Shown: positions 62,441 through 64,000 of the stretch, piece after piece
Position numbering within the stretch: the first letter of the stretch is position 1
How the letters are laid out: each line of letters begins with the position of its first letter
From: Lachnospiraceae bacterium
GTDB lineage: Bacteria; Bacillota; Clostridia; Lachnospirales; Lachnospiraceae
Length of the DNA stretch: 64,000 bases
Direction of reading: 5' to 3'
Assembly: GCA_910575075.1 (NCBI GenBank)
Contig: CAJTCY010000012.1
Location: 62,001 to 126,000, forward strand
Notes under the pieces: generated by a model
What the model was told of the DNA's origin: nothing
Databases searched by the model: none
What the model saw: the letters and a program-made list of their open reading frames with translations, nothing else
Position numbers and translations under genes: made by a program

Positions 62441-63214
62441 TTACCAGACTTTCCATGGAGCATGTCCACTTTTCCAATACTCCTGCAACACATTTCTGTC
62501 ATATACAGTGTCCATCGGATGCCAGAATCCGTTATGCAAATATGCATTCATCTGTTGTTCTTCCACTAATTTTGAATATGGTTCTTTCTCCAATTGCTGA
62601 TCTTCACAATCTAAATATTCAAAAAACTCATTTTCGAAAACAGCAAATCCCGAATTAACCCAAGACTGATCATTATGATTTTTCTCTCGAAAAGAAAGCA
62701 CGCTTCCGTCGGTCTCGCTGATTTTTATTGTGCCCCATCTGCCAGCCGGTTTTGCGGCTGTAATGGTTGCAATTTTCCCGCTTTTGTTATGATAGTTTAA
62801 GACCTCGTTTAAATTGACGTTTGACACCCCATCGCCATACGTCAGCATGAAAGGTTCGCCCTCTATGTATTTCCTTATTCTCATTACCCGTCCTGCTGTA
62901 TTGGTATTTAAACCAGTGTCTATTAAAGTTACTTTCCAGGGCTCTGTAATTTTTTCATGAATATTCACGCTGTTTTCTGATAAATCAACGGTAATGTCAG
63001 ATGCCCGCATATAATAATTTAGAAAATATTCTTTGATCATTTCTCCTTTATACCCGCAGCAGATAATAAAGTCATGAAATCCGTATGAGGAATATATTTT
63101 CATAATGTGCCATAATATAGGCGCGGACCCGATTTCAATCATGGGCTTGGGTTTCAGTATCGTTTCTTCACTTAATCTTGAACCCCGGCCTCCTGCTAAA
63201 ATTACAACTTTCAT
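62441..63214 (-). CDS. rfbF: Glucose-1-phosphate cytidylyltransferase
   Basis: A 257-residue enzyme making CDP-glucose, precursor of CDP-linked 3,6-dideoxyhexoses. It starts MKVVILAGGRGSRLSEET with PKPMIEIGSAPILWHIMKIY, and has GYKGEMIKEYF, LTYGDGVSNVNL and WVNSGFAVFE, the RfbF pattern. ATG 63214 has AAGGAAAA upstream; the frame extends to 63238 without a site. No dehydratase is in view; it may lie beyond the right edge. Confidence 0.9.
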   Translation of the reverse strand: MKVVILAGGRGSRLSEETILKPKPMIEIGSAPILWHIMKIYSSYGFHDFIICCGYKGEMIKEYFLNYYMRASDITVDLSENSVNIHEKITEPWKVTLIDTGLNTNTAGRVMRIRKYIEGEPFMLTYGDGVSNVNLNEVLNYHNKSGKIATITAAKPAGRWGTIKISETDGSVLSFREKNHNDQSWVNSGFAVFENEFFEYLDCEDQQLEKEPYSKLVEEQQMNAYLHNGFWHPMDTVYDRNVLQEYWKSGHAPWKVW

Positions 63215-63241
63215 ATTGTTTTCCTTCTGTTTCTGCATTTG

Positions 63242-64000
63242 TTAATCTTTGATACATTGCAAATATCCGTTAGGGGCGCAGCTTATCTGCAGTTTATGGT
63301 CAATGCCAGTATCTATCTGAAATCTGTCATTTTCTTTTAAGAATTCCTGCAGACCAGTCATCGCGTTATCGCCCAATTTCCAGGGCCGAACCAAATGATC
63401 TGGCAGTTCTTCGTTCGCTTCTTTCATTCTGCGGTATATCATCTCGCTGCAGGTATCCATTACTACCAGATAACTTCCTTGTTTTACCAACGGTGAGTAT
63501 AATCTGCATTCTTCCAAAACATGGCTTCCTGTATGGCATGAGTCTAGAACAACCAATATCTTCTGATAATCCTTAGCAAATTCGAATACTTTCTGGATCA
63601 TGTCTTTGTCAATGCTAGAACCTTCATACATCGTGATCTTGTCAAACATAGGATGATGTTCAATTTCTGTTCGGTTGTGTTCCCTTATATCGATATCTAT
63701 TCCCAGAACGTGTCCATGGTTGCCCAGCAATGTTAAAAGAGACGCATAGAAAATCAAAGATCCTCCATGAGCAATTCCTGTTTCAATAATCAGATCCGGC
63801 TTAACGTCCCATATTATTTCCTGCATAGCCATAATATCCTGCGGATATTGGATGATCGGCCTGCCCATCCACCGGAAGTTATACGAATACTTATCATCCA
63901 TAGATTTGCAGAACCATTGTTCTGATAATTCACGCAGCTGTGTATCTTCTCCCAGCTTTTCTATGTTTTGTTTTACTTCTTCCTTAAATTGTTCAATTGG
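63242..64000 (-). CDS. CmcI-like (cephalosporin hydroxylase family) protein, partial
   Basis: The C-terminal 252 residues of a protein that continues past the right edge. From the edge it reads IEQFKEEVKQNIEKLGEDTQ, and the core has RPIIQYPQDIMAMQEIIWD, DLIIETGIAHGGSLIFYASL and ILVVLDSCHTGSHVLEEC. The fold is a SAM-dependent methyltransferase; members occur in O-antigen and surface-sugar loci, where they are thought to methylate sugars. The Met at 63901 is internal, because the frame and family similarity continue upstream. It is first in view of a three-gene minus-strand unit with rfbF and the radical SAM gene. Confidence 0.8.
   Translation of the reverse strand, partial: PIEQFKEEVKQNIEKLGEDTQLRELSEQWFCKSMDDKYSYNFRWMGRPIIQYPQDIMAMQEIIWDVKPDLIIETGIAHGGSLIFYASLLTLLGNHGHVLGIDIDIREHNRTEIEHHPMFDKITMYEGSSIDKDMIQKVFEFAKDYQKILVVLDSCHTGSHVLEECRLYSPLVKQGSYLVVMDTCSEMIYRRMKEANEELPDHLVRPWKLGDNAMTGLQEFLKENDRFQIDTGIDHKLQISCAPNGYLQCIKD

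Overview
The window looks like chromosomal DNA from a motile, anaerobic Clostridia-class Firmicute, most likely a Lachnospiraceae gut commensal. The reasons are the AT-leaning base composition, GGAGG ribosome sites, many U-rich intrinsic terminators, a SigD-driven Firmicute flagellar late operon with FliW/CsrA, a YesM/YesN sensor pair, a class B sortase with BspA-type leucine-rich repeat (LRR) protein, and a large modular beta-L-arabinofuranosidase. No rRNA, tRNA or CRISPR array was seen. The assignment rests on protein style only.

Layout, left to right. (1) 3-842 is the end of a purF-like gene. (2) 1306-3704 is an XpaC/TelA pair. (3) 4032-15119 is a secretion and carbohydrate block: zinc metalloprotease, YesM-type histidine kinase, YesN-type regulator, solute-binding lipoprotein and a 1491-residue GH127-like enzyme. 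(4) 15372-23738 is an anti-phage island: a strong promoter, a tiny leader ORF, a palindrome, an unrecognised tetratricopeptide-repeat (TPR) protein, then a P-loop ATPase, a giant adenosine-deaminase-like protein and a SLATT-like membrane protein. The last three match the RADAR defence system (RdrA, RdrB, accessory membrane protein). The TPR gene, and a terminator-like hairpin directly before the rdrA ribosome site, are the unusual parts. (5) 24183-34052 is a surface block: a 2366-residue repeat protein, a sortase B with an extra N-terminal domain, and an LRR protein with a TPKTG sorting signal. (6) 34134-37395 holds an acyl-CoA ligase, a small XRE regulator and an aldehyde dehydrogenase. (7) 37519-49510 is the flagellar late region: flgM, flgN, two tandem flgK genes, flgL, fliW, csrA, flaG, fliD, fliS, a FlgN-like gene and flagellin. 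Three sites match the SigD consensus almost exactly. (8) 49909-59037 is a probable flagellin or surface glycan locus: three tandem paralogous glycosyltransferases on the minus strand, then LicD, a glycerophosphotransferase-like protein, a LicC-like nucleotidyltransferase and a second LicD fused to a large N-terminal region. (9) 59190-61187 carries a Tn916-type tyrosine recombinase and a Uma2 family protein between two similar hairpin terminators. (10) 61316-64000 has a radical SAM/SPASM protein, a glucose-1-phosphate cytidylyltransferase and a CmcI-like protein that runs off the right edge.

Two dispersed non-coding families stand out. One is a roughly 50-200 nt intergenic element, four copies, each starting within about 10 nt of a terminator U-tract. 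Its hairpins differ in sequence between copies but keep pairing, so a folded RNA or DNA structure seems to be conserved. The other is a MITE-like pair (3720-3999 and 49599-49841) sharing GGCAATT...-type termini.

Genes work together most clearly in two places. In the flagellar block SigD/FlgM, FliW/CsrA and a GGA-loop hairpin in the flagellin leader form the expected late-gene control circuit. In the defence island rdrA, rdrB and the SLATT-like gene overlap or abut, implying one transcript that must be read through the hairpin from the TPR gene side.
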